NCBI GenBank assembly: GCA_963730065.1
Contig: CAVSQL010000014.1
Coordinates: 248,001 to 312,000 of the forward strand
Source of the DNA: UBA9676 sp963730065
GTDB lineage: Bacteria > Actinomycetota > Actinomycetes > Streptosporangiales > Streptosporangiaceae
Length of the DNA: 64,000 nt
Reading direction: 5' to 3'
Made by a program: the position numbers and the translations under genes
Part shown: positions 1 through 7,765 of the stretch, one piece after another
Layout of the letters: each line of letters opens with the position of its first letter
Position numbering within the stretch: position 1 is the first letter of the stretch
The notes under the pieces: model-generated
What the model saw: only the letters and a program-made list of their open reading frames with translations
Database searches by the model: none
What the model was told of the DNA's origin: nothing

Positions 1-887
1 TCGCCGATCGCGTCGCAGATGCCCTGCGCCTGGTCTTTCGGCTCGTCACCGGGCGGGTCCGGGTCGGCCAGCGGGCGGTAGCGCACCTCGACCGGGTACA
101 CGCGCGCCGACACCTCGATCACCGGCGCGTCCCAGCCCTGCTTGCTTGATTCGCCTCCGGCAAAATGCTTGCTGAAGCGTTCCGGGTCGATCGTGGCCGA
201 GGTGATGATGACCTTGAGGTCGGGCCGGCTGGGCAGCAGCCGCTTCAGGTAGCCGAGGATGAAGTCGATGTTCAGGCTGCGCTCGTGGGCCTCGTCGATG
301 ATGAGGGTGTCGTAGCGCAGCAGCTGCCGGTCATGCTGCATCTCGGTCAGCAAGATGCCGTCGGTCATCACTTTGATGTTGGTGCCGTCGCTGGACTTAT
401 CGGTGAACCGCACCTTGTAGCCGACCGCCGCACCGACCTCGGTGCCGAGCTCTTCGGCGATCCGCTCGGCCACGGCGCGGGCCGCGATCCGCCGGGGCTG
501 GGTGTGCCCGATCTGGCCGGTGACGCCGCGGCCGAGCTCAAGGCAGATCTTCGGCAGCTGCGTGGTCTTCCCCGAGCCGGTCTCGCCCGCGACGATGATC
601 ACCTGGTTGTCGCGGATGGCCGCGGCGATCTCGTCCTTGCGCTGGCTGACCGGCAGCTCCGGCGGGTACGAAACGGCTGGCACCGCGTGCCGTCGTGCCT
701 CGACCCGGGCGGCGGCCGCGTCGACCTCGGCGATGACCTGGCCCAACGCCTCATCGCGCGCGGCCGAGTCGGGCAGCGCGGCGGCGTTGTCCAGGCGCCG
801 GCCCAGCCGGCGCTGATCGCGCGGCATCAGTCCGGGCAGGCGTGCTCGCAGCTCAGCAAGCGAGGGTGGCAAGGTTGCGGTCTCCAT
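1..887 (-). CDS. hrpA: ATP-dependent RNA helicase HrpA (DEAH box), N-terminal part
   Basis: Partial gene running off the left edge; 295 codons of an expected ~1,300 are visible, from ATG at 887. After an Ala/Arg-rich N-terminal stretch (residues 1-80) the helicase core begins: Walker A GETGSGKTT near residue 100, HTQPRRIAARAVAERIA (motif Ia), the DEAH box in IIDEAHERSLNIDF near residue 200, and motif III SAT in VIITSATIDPERFSKHF. These features in this order are those of the HrpA/Prp22 family, which unwinds structured RNA and in E. coli acts in mRNA processing and stalled-ribosome rescue. It is divergent from the pspC gene to its right. I am sure of the family; the exact cellular role in actinomycetes is inferred. 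Confidence 0.93.
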   Translation of the reverse strand, partial: METATLPPSLAELRARLPGLMPRDQRRLGRRLDNAAALPDSAARDEALGQVIAEVDAAAARVEARRHAVPAVSYPPELPVSQRKDEIAAAIRDNQVIIVAGETGSGKTTQLPKICLELGRGVTGQIGHTQPRRIAARAVAERIAEELGTEVGAAVGYKVRFTDKSSDGTNIKVMTDGILLTEMQHDRQLLRYDTLIIDEAHERSLNIDFILGYLKRLLPSRPDLKVIITSATIDPERFSKHFAGGESSKQGWDAPVIEVSARVYPVEVRYRPLADPDPPGDEPKDQAQGICDAIG

Positions 888-1066
888 AGCGGCGCACGGG
901 AAACACGCACCCAGGATGGCTACGGAATTCCCAGGTGGCTAACGCTTTTCCGGCTCGCGTCCTTCCGCGGCGCGCGGCCAGATGGTGGTGGGTACGGATC
1001 CGCCCGCCTGCTGAAACCGGGTGAACCGGGCCGGACAAACGCCGGACAACCCTGAGCGCAGCCGGG

Positions 1067-1109
1067 GGTCGACCCTGATGCCTTCTGGGGGCGAGATCAG
1101 GGTCCGACC
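1067..1109. repeat. Imperfect inverted repeat upstream of pspC
   Basis: GGTCGACCCTGAT (1067-1079) is repeated in inverse as ATCAGGGTCCGACC (1096-1109), one base longer, with a 16-base loop. A third GGGTC/GACC-type palindrome, GGGGTCTGACCCC, sits at 1182-1194 just before the second possible pspC start. The three related sites in 130 bases look more like operator half-sites than a terminator, but this is inference. The rest of 888-1158 shows no gene. Confidence 0.45.
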
Positions 1110-1158
1110 GGGGCTGATCCCGATCGACGGGGGCACCGGCCGGCGGCACCCTTGAACC

Positions 1159-1449
1159 ATGAACACAGCCACCACAGACACGGGGTCTGACCCCATGACC
1201 GACCAGCCTGCCGCCCGCCAGCTGCGCCGCTCCGCCGACGACCGGATGCTGGGTGGCGTGGCCGGCGGCATCGCCCGGTACCTGGCCGTGGACGCCACGC
1301 TGGTGCGCGTCATCATCGCCGCGCTCGTCCTGCTCAACGGGGCCGGCCTGGCCCTGTATGGCGCCGCCTGGCTGCTGATCCCCGAGGACGGCGAAGACCA
1401 GTCGCTCGCCGCAGCCTGGATCGCCGGCCGCCAGAACCGCTCGCGCTAA
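1159..1449 (+). CDS. PspC domain-containing membrane protein
   Basis: Small (96 residues) phage-shock-protein-C family protein. The PspC signature is clear: LRRSADDRMLGGVAGGIARY at residues 22-41, followed by one hydrophobic helix (about residues 49-72) ending AAWLLIPEDGE. In proteobacteria PspC senses envelope stress; in actinomycetes stand-alone PspC proteins are common and their role is not settled. Two ATGs are possible: 1159, and 1195, which starts MTDQPAARQLRRS and would remove a 12-residue Thr-rich leader. Neither has a good ribosome site, and a perfect 13-base palindrome sits directly before the 1195 codon. The small membrane gene that follows 42 bases downstream is probably co-transcribed. 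Confidence 0.85.
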   Translation: MNTATTDTGSDPMTDQPAARQLRRSADDRMLGGVAGGIARYLAVDATLVRVIIAALVLLNGAGLALYGAAWLLIPEDGEDQSLAAAWIAGRQNRSR

Positions 1450-1491
1450 CCCACGACCCAAACCAGCCGAACTGAACGGAGACCGATCACC

Positions 1492-1650
1492 ATGCTCGCG
1501 ATCATCGCCCTCGTCGTCATCGCCATCGTGGCCCTGACCATCCTCAGCCTCACCGTGCACGTCCTGTTCTCGCTGTTCTCTCCCTTGGTGCTGGTGCTCA
1601 TCGCCATCCTGGTCTGGATGACGTTCCGCACCCGCCGCTCCCATCGGTAG
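1492..1650 (+). CDS. 52-residue hydrophobic membrane protein
   Basis: Short gene with a good GGAGA ribosome site 8 bases before ATG. The product starts MLAIIALVVIAIVALTIL, is almost wholly hydrophobic for about 43 residues with room for one long or two short membrane helices, and ends in a basic tail RTRRSHR, which predicts a cytoplasmic C-terminus. It lies 42 bases after pspC on the same strand, so a role in the same membrane-stress response is possible. No family recognised. Confidence 0.6.
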   Translation: MLAIIALVVIAIVALTILSLTVHVLFSLFSPLVLVLIAILVWMTFRTRRSHR

Positions 1651-1791
1651 CTCTGGCCCGGCTGGCCCGGTCACGCCGGTCAAGGTGTTCGCCCATGCCA
1701 AGGGTGATCCGTTCGGCGCTACGACGCACAGGTTCCGGCGCGGGCAGAGCCAGTGAGACGTGTTGCCGGCCGATCTGGATAGCCTGCGGGG

Positions 1792-2829
1792 GTGAATGCT
1801 CCGCAGCCGGCGCCGGGTTCCCCGCGGAAGGTCATCCTGGATTGCGACCCAGGCATCGACGACGCGCTGGCGATCGCCTTTGCCTGCGGTCATCCTTGCC
1901 TGGACCTGCGCGGGGTGACGACCGTGGCGGGAAACGTGGGCCTGGCGCTGACCACGGCCAACGCGCTGAGTGTGCTGGAGCTCGCCGGTTGCCAGGATGT
2001 GCCGGTGGCGGCGGGCAGCCCGGAGCCGCTGATGCGGCCCCACAGCGACGCCCGCGACGTGCACGGCGAGACCGGGCTGGGGCATGCCCGGCTGCCGCCG
2101 CCGCGGGCCCGGCCGCTGGACGCGCACGCGACCGACCTGATCATCGACACCATCGGCGCCTGTCCCGGTGAGATCACCCTGGTCGCGACCGGCCCGCTGA
2201 CCAACATCGCGCTTGCCGTCCGTCGGCAGCCCGCGCTGGTCAGTCACGTCGCCGACTTCGTGATCATGGGCGGTTCGGCGGCTCGCGGGAACGTCACCCC
2301 GGCCGCCGAATACAACATCGCCACCGATCCCGAGGCGGCGGCGATCGTGTTCGGGGCCGGGTGGCGGGTGACGATGGTCGGACTCGACGTGACCCTCCAG
2401 ACGCGGGTGAATGGGCCGGTGCGGGGGCGGATGGCGGGGCTGGGACGGCTTGGCAGCGACCTGCTCCTGCCCAGTTTGGGCGGGTACCGCGCGGACGAAA
2501 TCAACGCCCAGCCCGGCCCCGGTGACGGCGGGCAGGCCAGCCCGCTGGCCATGGCCACCGACGACCCGCCTGGCGACGGGCCCGCGGTCCACGACGTCTG
2601 CGCCCTGGCGCTGGTCGCCGAGCCCGGCCTGTTCGGCTGCCAGCCCGCCCGGGTCGAGGTGGAGACCGCGGGCCGGTGGACCACGGGCATGACGGTCACC
2701 GACTTCCGGGCCCCCGCGCAGGCCCGCAACGCCCTCGTCGCCATGTCGGTGGACGCGGCCCGGTTCTGGGACACGGTCATCGGTGCCTGGGCCCGCATCC
2801 CGGCCGCCCGGCAGCCAGCGGCACGTTAG
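1792..2829 (+). CDS. Inosine-uridine-preferring nucleoside hydrolase family protein
   Basis: Predicted to cleave the N-glycosidic bond of ribonucleosides, giving base plus ribose for purine or pyrimidine salvage. The Ca2+/ribose-binding motif VILDCDPGIDDALA is at residues 13-26; GPLTNIAL (near residue 132), the MGGS...GN...EYNI..DPEAA block (about 165-190) and VHDVCALAL (about 265), which carries the catalytic-region Asp, all follow in the family's order. 345 residues is near the usual 310-350. Start is GTG 1792 preceded by GCGGG. It is transcribed alone, convergent with the amidotransferase gene on the other strand 52 bases away. Substrate preference cannot be told from sequence. Confidence 0.9.
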   Translation: MNAPQPAPGSPRKVILDCDPGIDDALAIAFACGHPCLDLRGVTTVAGNVGLALTTANALSVLELAGCQDVPVAAGSPEPLMRPHSDARDVHGETGLGHARLPPPRARPLDAHATDLIIDTIGACPGEITLVATGPLTNIALAVRRQPALVSHVADFVIMGGSAARGNVTPAAEYNIATDPEAAAIVFGAGWRVTMVGLDVTLQTRVNGPVRGRMAGLGRLGSDLLLPSLGGYRADEINAQPGPGDGGQASPLAMATDDPPGDGPAVHDVCALALVAEPGLFGCQPARVEVETAGRWTTGMTVTDFRAPAQARNALVAMSVDAARFWDTVIGAWARIPAARQPAAR

Positions 2830-2881
2830 GCCCTGGCGAGCGCGGAGCGGACCGGCGCCCAGACGCAGAGCCCGGCCGGGC

Positions 2882-3550
2882 CTAGCCCGCGGCCAGGCGC
2901 CCGCCGAGCCAGGCGGTGAAGAAGGCCCGCGCGTTGACCGCCGCCTGCTCCCAGGCGCGGGCCGCGCCGGTGAAGAAGGGATCGGTCAGCTCCCGGCGCA
3001 GCGGCGGATCGGTGTTCGCGGCCCAGGACGCCACGATCGGCTCGGTCGCCTCCGGGTGGAACTGCACCCCGGCGTGCGGGCCGATCGCGAACCCCTGCAC
3101 GCAGACCTCGTTGACCGCCAGCGCGGTGGCACCGGCCGGCAGGTCGAAGGCGTCGCGGTGCCAGGACGGCCACGGTCCTTCCGCCAGGTGCGGGTGCTTG
3201 CTGGTGACCCGCGCCCAGCCGATCTCCGGCTCCGCCAGCCGGTACAGCCGGGCGCCGAGCACCCGGGCGAGCAGCTGGCCACCGAAACAGATGCCGAGCA
3301 CCGGCACCCCCACGGTCAGCAGGCGGGCGGCGAAGGCCAGCTCCCGGGCCAGCCAGGGCACGGAGTCGTCGTAGGCGGTCTGGCCGGATCCGAGCACCAC
3401 CGCGGCGTCGCACACGCCGGCCGAGGCCGGCAGCGGGTCACCGGCGTGCAGGCGCACCGTCGCGACCGCCAGGCCGCTGGCCGCGGCCCAGCCGCCGAGC
3501 ACCCCGGCCGGGGTGTCGGCGTCGTGTTCGACCACCAGGAGGCGGGTCAC
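2882..3550 (-). CDS. Class-I glutamine amidotransferase (GATase1) domain protein
   Basis: Stand-alone GATase1 protein of 222 residues. The nucleophile elbow VLGICFGGQLLARVLG carries the catalytic Cys (about residue 93), and the His/Glu pair is in GVQFHPEATEPIVASW near residue 165. Such lone proteins (GMP-synthase-like amidotransferases) hydrolyse glutamine or gamma-glutamyl compounds; the acceptor partner is not visible here. The start lies 24 bases downstream of the accD stop on the same strand, so it could be read through from the fatty-acid operon, but nothing in its sequence links it to lipid synthesis. Confidence 0.85.
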   Translation of the reverse strand: MTRLLVVEHDADTPAGVLGGWAAASGLAVATVRLHAGDPLPASAGVCDAAVVLGSGQTAYDDSVPWLARELAFAARLLTVGVPVLGICFGGQLLARVLGARLYRLAEPEIGWARVTSKHPHLAEGPWPSWHRDAFDLPAGATALAVNEVCVQGFAIGPHAGVQFHPEATEPIVASWAANTDPPLRRELTDPFFTGAARAWEQAAVNARAFFTAWLGGRLAAG

Positions 3551-3574
3551 CGCTGGACCGTGTTCCGGCGCCGG

Positions 3575-5092
3575 TCAGAGCGGGATGTTGCCATGGGCGC
3601 CGCGAACCTGCGGTCCGGCGGCGATGGCCCGGGCGATCGCCTCCCGGGTCCGGCTCGGCTCGATGATCTCGTCGACCACCCCGAGCGCCCGGGCCTGTTC
3701 CAGCCCGCCCGCCTCCTGCTCGTGCTCGGCCGCGAGCTCGGCCTCGACCTCGTGCAGTTTCTCGGGCGGGACGCCGGCCAGGGTGCGCCGGTGCAGGATC
3801 CGGATCGCGGCCACCGCGCCCATCACCGCGATCTTGGCCCCGGGCCAGGCGAAGACCCTGGTCGCGCCGAGCGCGCGGGAGTTCATGGCGATGTAGGCGC
3901 CGCCGTAGGCCTTGCGCGTCACCAGCGTCACCCGCGGTACGGTCGCCTCGGCGAACGCGTGCAGGAGCTTGGCCCCGCGCCTGACCACCCCGTCCCACTC
4001 CTGCCCGACACCGGGCAGGTAGCCGGGCACGTCGACCACCACGACCAGCGGCACGCCGAAGGCGTCGCACATCCGCACGAAGCGGGCCGCCTTCTCGGCC
4101 GATGTGGCGTCGAGGCACCCGCCCAGCCGCAGCGGGTTGTTGGCGATGACGCCGACCGTCCGCCCGGCCAGCCGGCCCAAGGTGGTGACCACGCTCGGGG
4201 CCCACCGGGGGTGCAGCTCGATGCCGGGCTCGTCGAGCAGCTTGGCGATCAGCGGCTTCACGTCGTAGGCGCGGCGCGGGGATTCGGGCAGGAACGAAGC
4301 CAGGCTGTCGGCGCCGTCCCGGCCGCCCGACTCCAGCTGCCTGGTCTCCTGCTGCACGGTGTCGAGCTGGACCTTGCCGAGCTCGACCTCGCCCTGCTGG
4401 CCGAGGAGCAGCGCGAGCTCCCTGGCCCTGGCCAGGGCCTCATCGTCGGAACTGGTGACGACGTGCACCACGCCGGATCGCCGGCTGTGCGGCTCGGGCC
4501 CGCCCAGCCTGGCCATGTCCACGTCCTCGCCGGTCACGCTGCGGACCACATCCGGCCCGGTGACGAAGATCCGCCCGTGGTCGGACAGGATCACCACGTC
4601 GGTGAGGGCCGGCCCGTAGGCGGCGCCGCCAGCGGCCGCGCCGAGCACAACCGAGATCTGCGGCACCTTCCCGGAGGCCCGCGTCATGGCGGCGAAAACG
4701 AGCCCGACGGCGTGCAGGCTCCCCACGCCTTCCCGCAGCCGCGCGCCGCCGGAGTGCCACAACCCGATCACCGGGGCGGCCTGCGCGATGGCCTCGCCGT
4801 ACGCGGCGACGATCGCGGCGCACCCGGCGCTGCCCATCGCGCCGCCCTGGACCTGCGGGTCGCTGGCGAAGGCCACCGCCAGCATCCCGCCGATCTTCCC
4901 GGAGCCGGCCAGCGCGCCGCTGTCATCGTGCGGGGTGAGCAGCTGCAGGGTGCCCGGGTCGAACAGTGCCGCCAGCCGCGCCTGCGGGTCGCGGGTCATG
5001 TCCGCCGGCCGGGCGGCCGGCCCGTCCGCAGCCGGCCGGGCGGGGGTCGCCTGGCCCGCGGGCGCCTGGCTCACGCGATCGACTACGGTCAC
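3575..5092 (-). CDS. accD: Acyl-CoA carboxylase, carboxyltransferase beta subunit
   Basis: Transfers CO2 from biotinylated carrier protein to acetyl-CoA or propionyl-CoA, supplying malonyl-CoA (or methylmalonyl-CoA). The 505-residue protein has the crotonase-like carboxyltransferase fold in two halves: SGGARLREGVGSL in the N-half and GCLDATSAEKAARFVRMCDA...VDVPGYLPG and KAYGGAYIAMNSRALGA in the C-half. It starts at GTG 5092, with GAGGAG seven bases before, 28 bases after fabF, and so closes the fab operon. The biotin-carrying alpha subunit is not in the window. Whether acetyl- or propionyl-CoA is preferred is not decided by what I can see; position next to FAS-II genes favours malonyl-CoA supply. 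Confidence 0.92.
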   Translation of the reverse strand: MTVVDRVSQAPAGQATPARPAADGPAARPADMTRDPQARLAALFDPGTLQLLTPHDDSGALAGSGKIGGMLAVAFASDPQVQGGAMGSAGCAAIVAAYGEAIAQAAPVIGLWHSGGARLREGVGSLHAVGLVFAAMTRASGKVPQISVVLGAAAGGAAYGPALTDVVILSDHGRIFVTGPDVVRSVTGEDVDMARLGGPEPHSRRSGVVHVVTSSDDEALARARELALLLGQQGEVELGKVQLDTVQQETRQLESGGRDGADSLASFLPESPRRAYDVKPLIAKLLDEPGIELHPRWAPSVVTTLGRLAGRTVGVIANNPLRLGGCLDATSAEKAARFVRMCDAFGVPLVVVVDVPGYLPGVGQEWDGVVRRGAKLLHAFAEATVPRVTLVTRKAYGGAYIAMNSRALGATRVFAWPGAKIAVMGAVAAIRILHRRTLAGVPPEKLHEVEAELAAEHEQEAGGLEQARALGVVDEIIEPSRTREAIARAIAAGPQVRGAHGNIPL

Positions 5093-5120
5093 GGGAATCT
5101 CCTCGGGGGACGGAGAGCGG

Positions 5121-6368
5121 CTAGGCGGCGGTGAAGACGAGGCAGACGTTGTGCCCGCCGAAACCGAACGAGTTGTTCAGTGCCGCCATCGGCGCGCTGC
5201 CATGCGGCTTGAGATCTCTTGGCTCGGTGGCGATGTCGACCCCCGCGTCGTCTTCGGGATCGTCGAGGTTGATGGTGGGCGGGGCGACCGCCTCCCGCAG
5301 CGCGAGGACGGTGGCGACCGCCTCCAGCGCGCCCGCCCCGCCGAGCAGGTGCCCGGTCATCGACTTGGTGGCCGACACCACCACCCCGGCCGCCGCCGGG
5401 CCGAGCGCGGCCCCGATCGCCTGGCCCTCGACCACGTCCCCGGCGGGGGTGGAGGTGGCGTGCGCGTTGACGTGCACCACCTGCTCCGCGGTGATCGCCG
5501 CGTCGCCGAGCGCCCGCCCGATCGCGCTTATGATGCCGGTCCCCGCCGGGTCGGGCTGGGCGATGTGGTGGGCGTCGGCCGAGTAGCCCACGCCAGCGGC
5601 GGTCGCGTGCACCACGGCCCCGCGGGCGGCGGCGTGCTCCGCCGATTCCAGCACCACCATGCCCGCCCCCTCCCCGAGCAGGAAGCCGTCCCGGCCCTTG
5701 TCGAAGGGGCGGGAGGCCCGCTCGGGCTCGTCGTTGCGGGTGGACAGCGCCCGCATCGCCGCGAACGCCGCGATGTTCAGCGGGAGGATGGCCGCTTCGG
5801 TGCCGCCGGCCAGGACGACGTCGGCCCGGCCGGATCTGATCATCTCGATGGCGTAGCCGATCGCCTCGGCGCCGGACGCACACGCGCTGACGGTGGTGTG
5901 CACCCCGGCCCGGGCGTTCAGCTCGAGGCCGATCCACCCGGCGGAGCCGTTAGGCATGAGCATCGGCACGGTGTAGGGGGACATGCGCTGCCACCCCTTC
6001 TCATTCATCAGGTCGTAGCCGGCGATGATGGAGGTGATGCCGCCGATGCCGCTGGACACCACCACCCCCAGCCGCTCCGGGTCCACCGCGGGCTGGCCCG
6101 CGTCGGCCCACGCTTCCCGGGCGGCGACAATGGCGAGCTGCTCACACCGGTCCAGCCGGCGAACCTGCACGCGGTCGAGCACCGTGGCCGGGTCGACCGC
6201 GGCGGGCGCGGCGATCCGCACCGGGAGGTCCGGTGGCCAGTCCTGGCCAAGCCTGCGCGCTCCGCTGCGCCCGGCCAGCAGCGACTCCCAGGTGGAGGGG
6301 ACATCACCGCCCACCGGCGAGGTCACGCCCAAGCCGGTCACGACCACGCGTGGTTGGTCTGCCCGCAC
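5121..6368 (-). CDS. fabF: 3-oxoacyl-ACP synthase II (FabF)
   Basis: Elongating condensing enzyme of FAS-II: joins malonyl-ACP to acyl-ACP with loss of CO2. The thiolase-fold Cys-His-His triad is present: Cys in TTVSACASGAEAIGYA, His in VNAHATSTPAGD, and His in KSMTGHLLGGAGALEA. 415 residues is the normal length. The reading frame can open at TTG 6374 but AAGGAG lies only three bases before it and nine before GTG 6368, so GTG 6368 is chosen. Between it and acpP upstream are 75 bases; downstream is accD. Part of the operon fabD-fabH-acpP-fabF-accD. Confidence 0.95.
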   Translation of the reverse strand: MRADQPRVVVTGLGVTSPVGGDVPSTWESLLAGRSGARRLGQDWPPDLPVRIAAPAAVDPATVLDRVQVRRLDRCEQLAIVAAREAWADAGQPAVDPERLGVVVSSGIGGITSIIAGYDLMNEKGWQRMSPYTVPMLMPNGSAGWIGLELNARAGVHTTVSACASGAEAIGYAIEMIRSGRADVVLAGGTEAAILPLNIAAFAAMRALSTRNDEPERASRPFDKGRDGFLLGEGAGMVVLESAEHAAARGAVVHATAAGVGYSADAHHIAQPDPAGTGIISAIGRALGDAAITAEQVVHVNAHATSTPAGDVVEGQAIGAALGPAAAGVVVSATKSMTGHLLGGAGALEAVATVLALREAVAPPTINLDDPEDDAGVDIATEPRDLKPHGSAPMAALNNSFGFGGHNVCLVFTAA

Positions 6369-6443
6369 TGTCAATCGCTCCTTGGATTCGGTTGGCGGTA
6401 ACCTCCAGGCCGGCCCGCAAACCGGGGCGGAGGCCCCGTCCGG

Positions 6444-6698
6444 TCAGGCCGAAACGCCCGCGCTGCGCACGTAGTCGATGACGTCCTGGACCGTCTTGAG
6501 GTTCTTCAGCTGGTCATCGGGGATCTCCACCCCGAACTTGTCCTGGGCGGCCACGGCGATCTCGACCATGGACAGCGAGTCGATATCGAGGTCGTCGACA
6601 AAGCTCTTGTCGGGGGTGACCTGGTCGGCGGGGACGCCCGCGACCTCGTCGATGATCTCGCCGAGACCGGTCAGGATTTCCTCTTGGGTCATGGCCAT
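6444..6698 (-). CDS. acpP: Acyl carrier protein
   Basis: 84-residue acidic carrier protein on which fatty acyl chains are built. The phosphopantetheine-attachment serine is in DIDSLSMVEI (Ser about residue 41), preceded by DKSFVDDL and followed by FGVEIPDD, as in all FAS ACPs. ATG 6698 has GAAGGAG eleven bases before it; a second ATG two codons later is also usable. A perfect 8-bp hairpin (6730-6748) lies in the fabH-acpP gap, which may help set the extra ACP level the pathway needs. Confidence 0.96.
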   Translation of the reverse strand: MAMTQEEILTGLGEIIDEVAGVPADQVTPDKSFVDDLDIDSLSMVEIAVAAQDKFGVEIPDDQLKNLKTVQDVIDYVRSAGVSA

Positions 6699-6729
6699 CT
6701 GTCTGTCTTCTCCTTCGTCGGTTATGGTC

Positions 6730-6748
6730 GGGCCCGCTCGGCGGGCCC
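6730..6748 (-). promoter_or_regulatory. Intercistronic hairpin between fabH and acpP
   Basis: GGGCCCGC and GCGGGCCC pair perfectly around a three-base loop. It sits in the 66-base gap between the fabH stop and the acpP start. It has no T-run, so an intrinsic terminator is unlikely; a partial terminator or an mRNA-processing/stability stem that raises acpP over fabH would fit. Role inferred. Confidence 0.5.
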
Positions 6749-6764
6749 CTACGCCAGGGCCCGG

Positions 6765-7733
6765 TTACGGAACCGTGATCACCTGGGCGGCATAGCTGAT
6801 CCCGGCCCCGAAGCCGAGCAGCAGGACGGCTTCGCCCGAGCCGATCTCGCCGCGCTCGATCATGCGGGACAGGGCCAGTGGGATCGACGCCGACGAGGTG
6901 TTGCCGGCGTGCACGATGTCATCGGCGACCCGGGCCTGGGGCGCGCCGAGCTTGCGGGCGATGGCCTCGATGATCCGCAGGTTCGCCTGGTGCGGCACGA
7001 ACGCGGCCAGGTCGGTGGGATCGACGCCGGCCAGCTCGCAAGCCTTCTTCGCGACCGGGTGCAGCGCGGTGGTGGCCCAGCGGAACACCGCCTGCCCCTC
7101 CTGCACCAGGAGCGAGTGCCGGTCCTTGATGAAGATCTTGTCGGCCAGGCTGCCGTCGCTGCCCCACACCACCGGCCCGATCCCGGGCGGGGTCTCCGCA
7201 TCGGTGACCGGCCCGACCACGGCCGCACCCGCGCCGTCGGCGAAGATGATGCAGGTGGAGCGGTCCGTCCAGTCCACCCACTGGGAGAGCTTCTCGGCGC
7301 CGATCACCAGCGCATGCCGGGAGGTGCCCACCCGGACGGCGTCGCTGGCGGCCGAAAGCGCGTAGCAGAAGCCGGCGCACGCCGCGTTCAGGTCGTAGGC
7401 GCCCGGGGCGGCGATGCCGAGCCTGGTCGCCACGGTGGCGGCGATGTTCGGGATGGGTGCCTCGGGGGTGCAGGTAGCCACGATCACCAGATCGATGTCG
7501 CTGGCGGGCAGGCCGCTGGCGGCCAGCGCCTTGCCGCCCGCCGCGGCCGCCATGTCGGCCAGGCTCTCATCGGGGCCGGCGATCCGCCTGCTGGCGATCC
7601 CGACCCGGCTACGGATCCATTCGTCGGTGGTGTCCACGCTGGCGGCCAGATCGTCGTTGGTGACGACCGTGGCGGGCTGGTAGCCGCCAAAGGCGAGTAT
7701 GCGGGTGCCCGGTGAGCACTCGGTCAGTCGCAT
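6765..7733 (-). CDS. fabH: 3-oxoacyl-ACP synthase III (FabH)
   Basis: Starts each fatty acid by condensing an acyl-CoA primer with malonyl-ACP; in actinomycetes branched primers are common. The triad is Cys in NAACAGFCYAL, His in FVPHQANLRIIEAIA and Asn in HAGNTSSASIPLAL. The frame opens at GTG 7769, which overlaps the fabD stop as GTGA, and again at ATG 7733, preceded by AAGGGAGG ten bases upstream. I chose 7733 (322 residues), which begins MRLTECSPGTRILAFGGY; the longer form would allow translational coupling to fabD, so the start is not settled. The function is not in doubt. Confidence 0.94.
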   Translation of the reverse strand: MRLTECSPGTRILAFGGYQPATVVTNDDLAASVDTTDEWIRSRVGIASRRIAGPDESLADMAAAAGGKALAASGLPASDIDLVIVATCTPEAPIPNIAATVATRLGIAAPGAYDLNAACAGFCYALSAASDAVRVGTSRHALVIGAEKLSQWVDWTDRSTCIIFADGAGAAVVGPVTDAETPPGIGPVVWGSDGSLADKIFIKDRHSLLVQEGQAVFRWATTALHPVAKKACELAGVDPTDLAAFVPHQANLRIIEAIARKLGAPQARVADDIVHAGNTSSASIPLALSRMIERGEIGSGEAVLLLGFGAGISYAAQVITVP

Positions 7734-7765
7734 CGGCGGCCTGCCTCCCTTGGCTGACGCGGGAT

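Noticed and set aside
853..2592. 579-codon minus-strand frame across pspC and the nucleoside hydrolase
   Set aside because: Shadow; the plus-strand genes carry recognised motifs and ribosome sites.
2783..5134. Long plus-strand open frame of 783 codons opposite accD and the amidotransferase
   Set aside because: It is a high-GC shadow: Arg/Gly/Pro/His-rich with no domain, while the minus strand encodes complete accD and GATase proteins.
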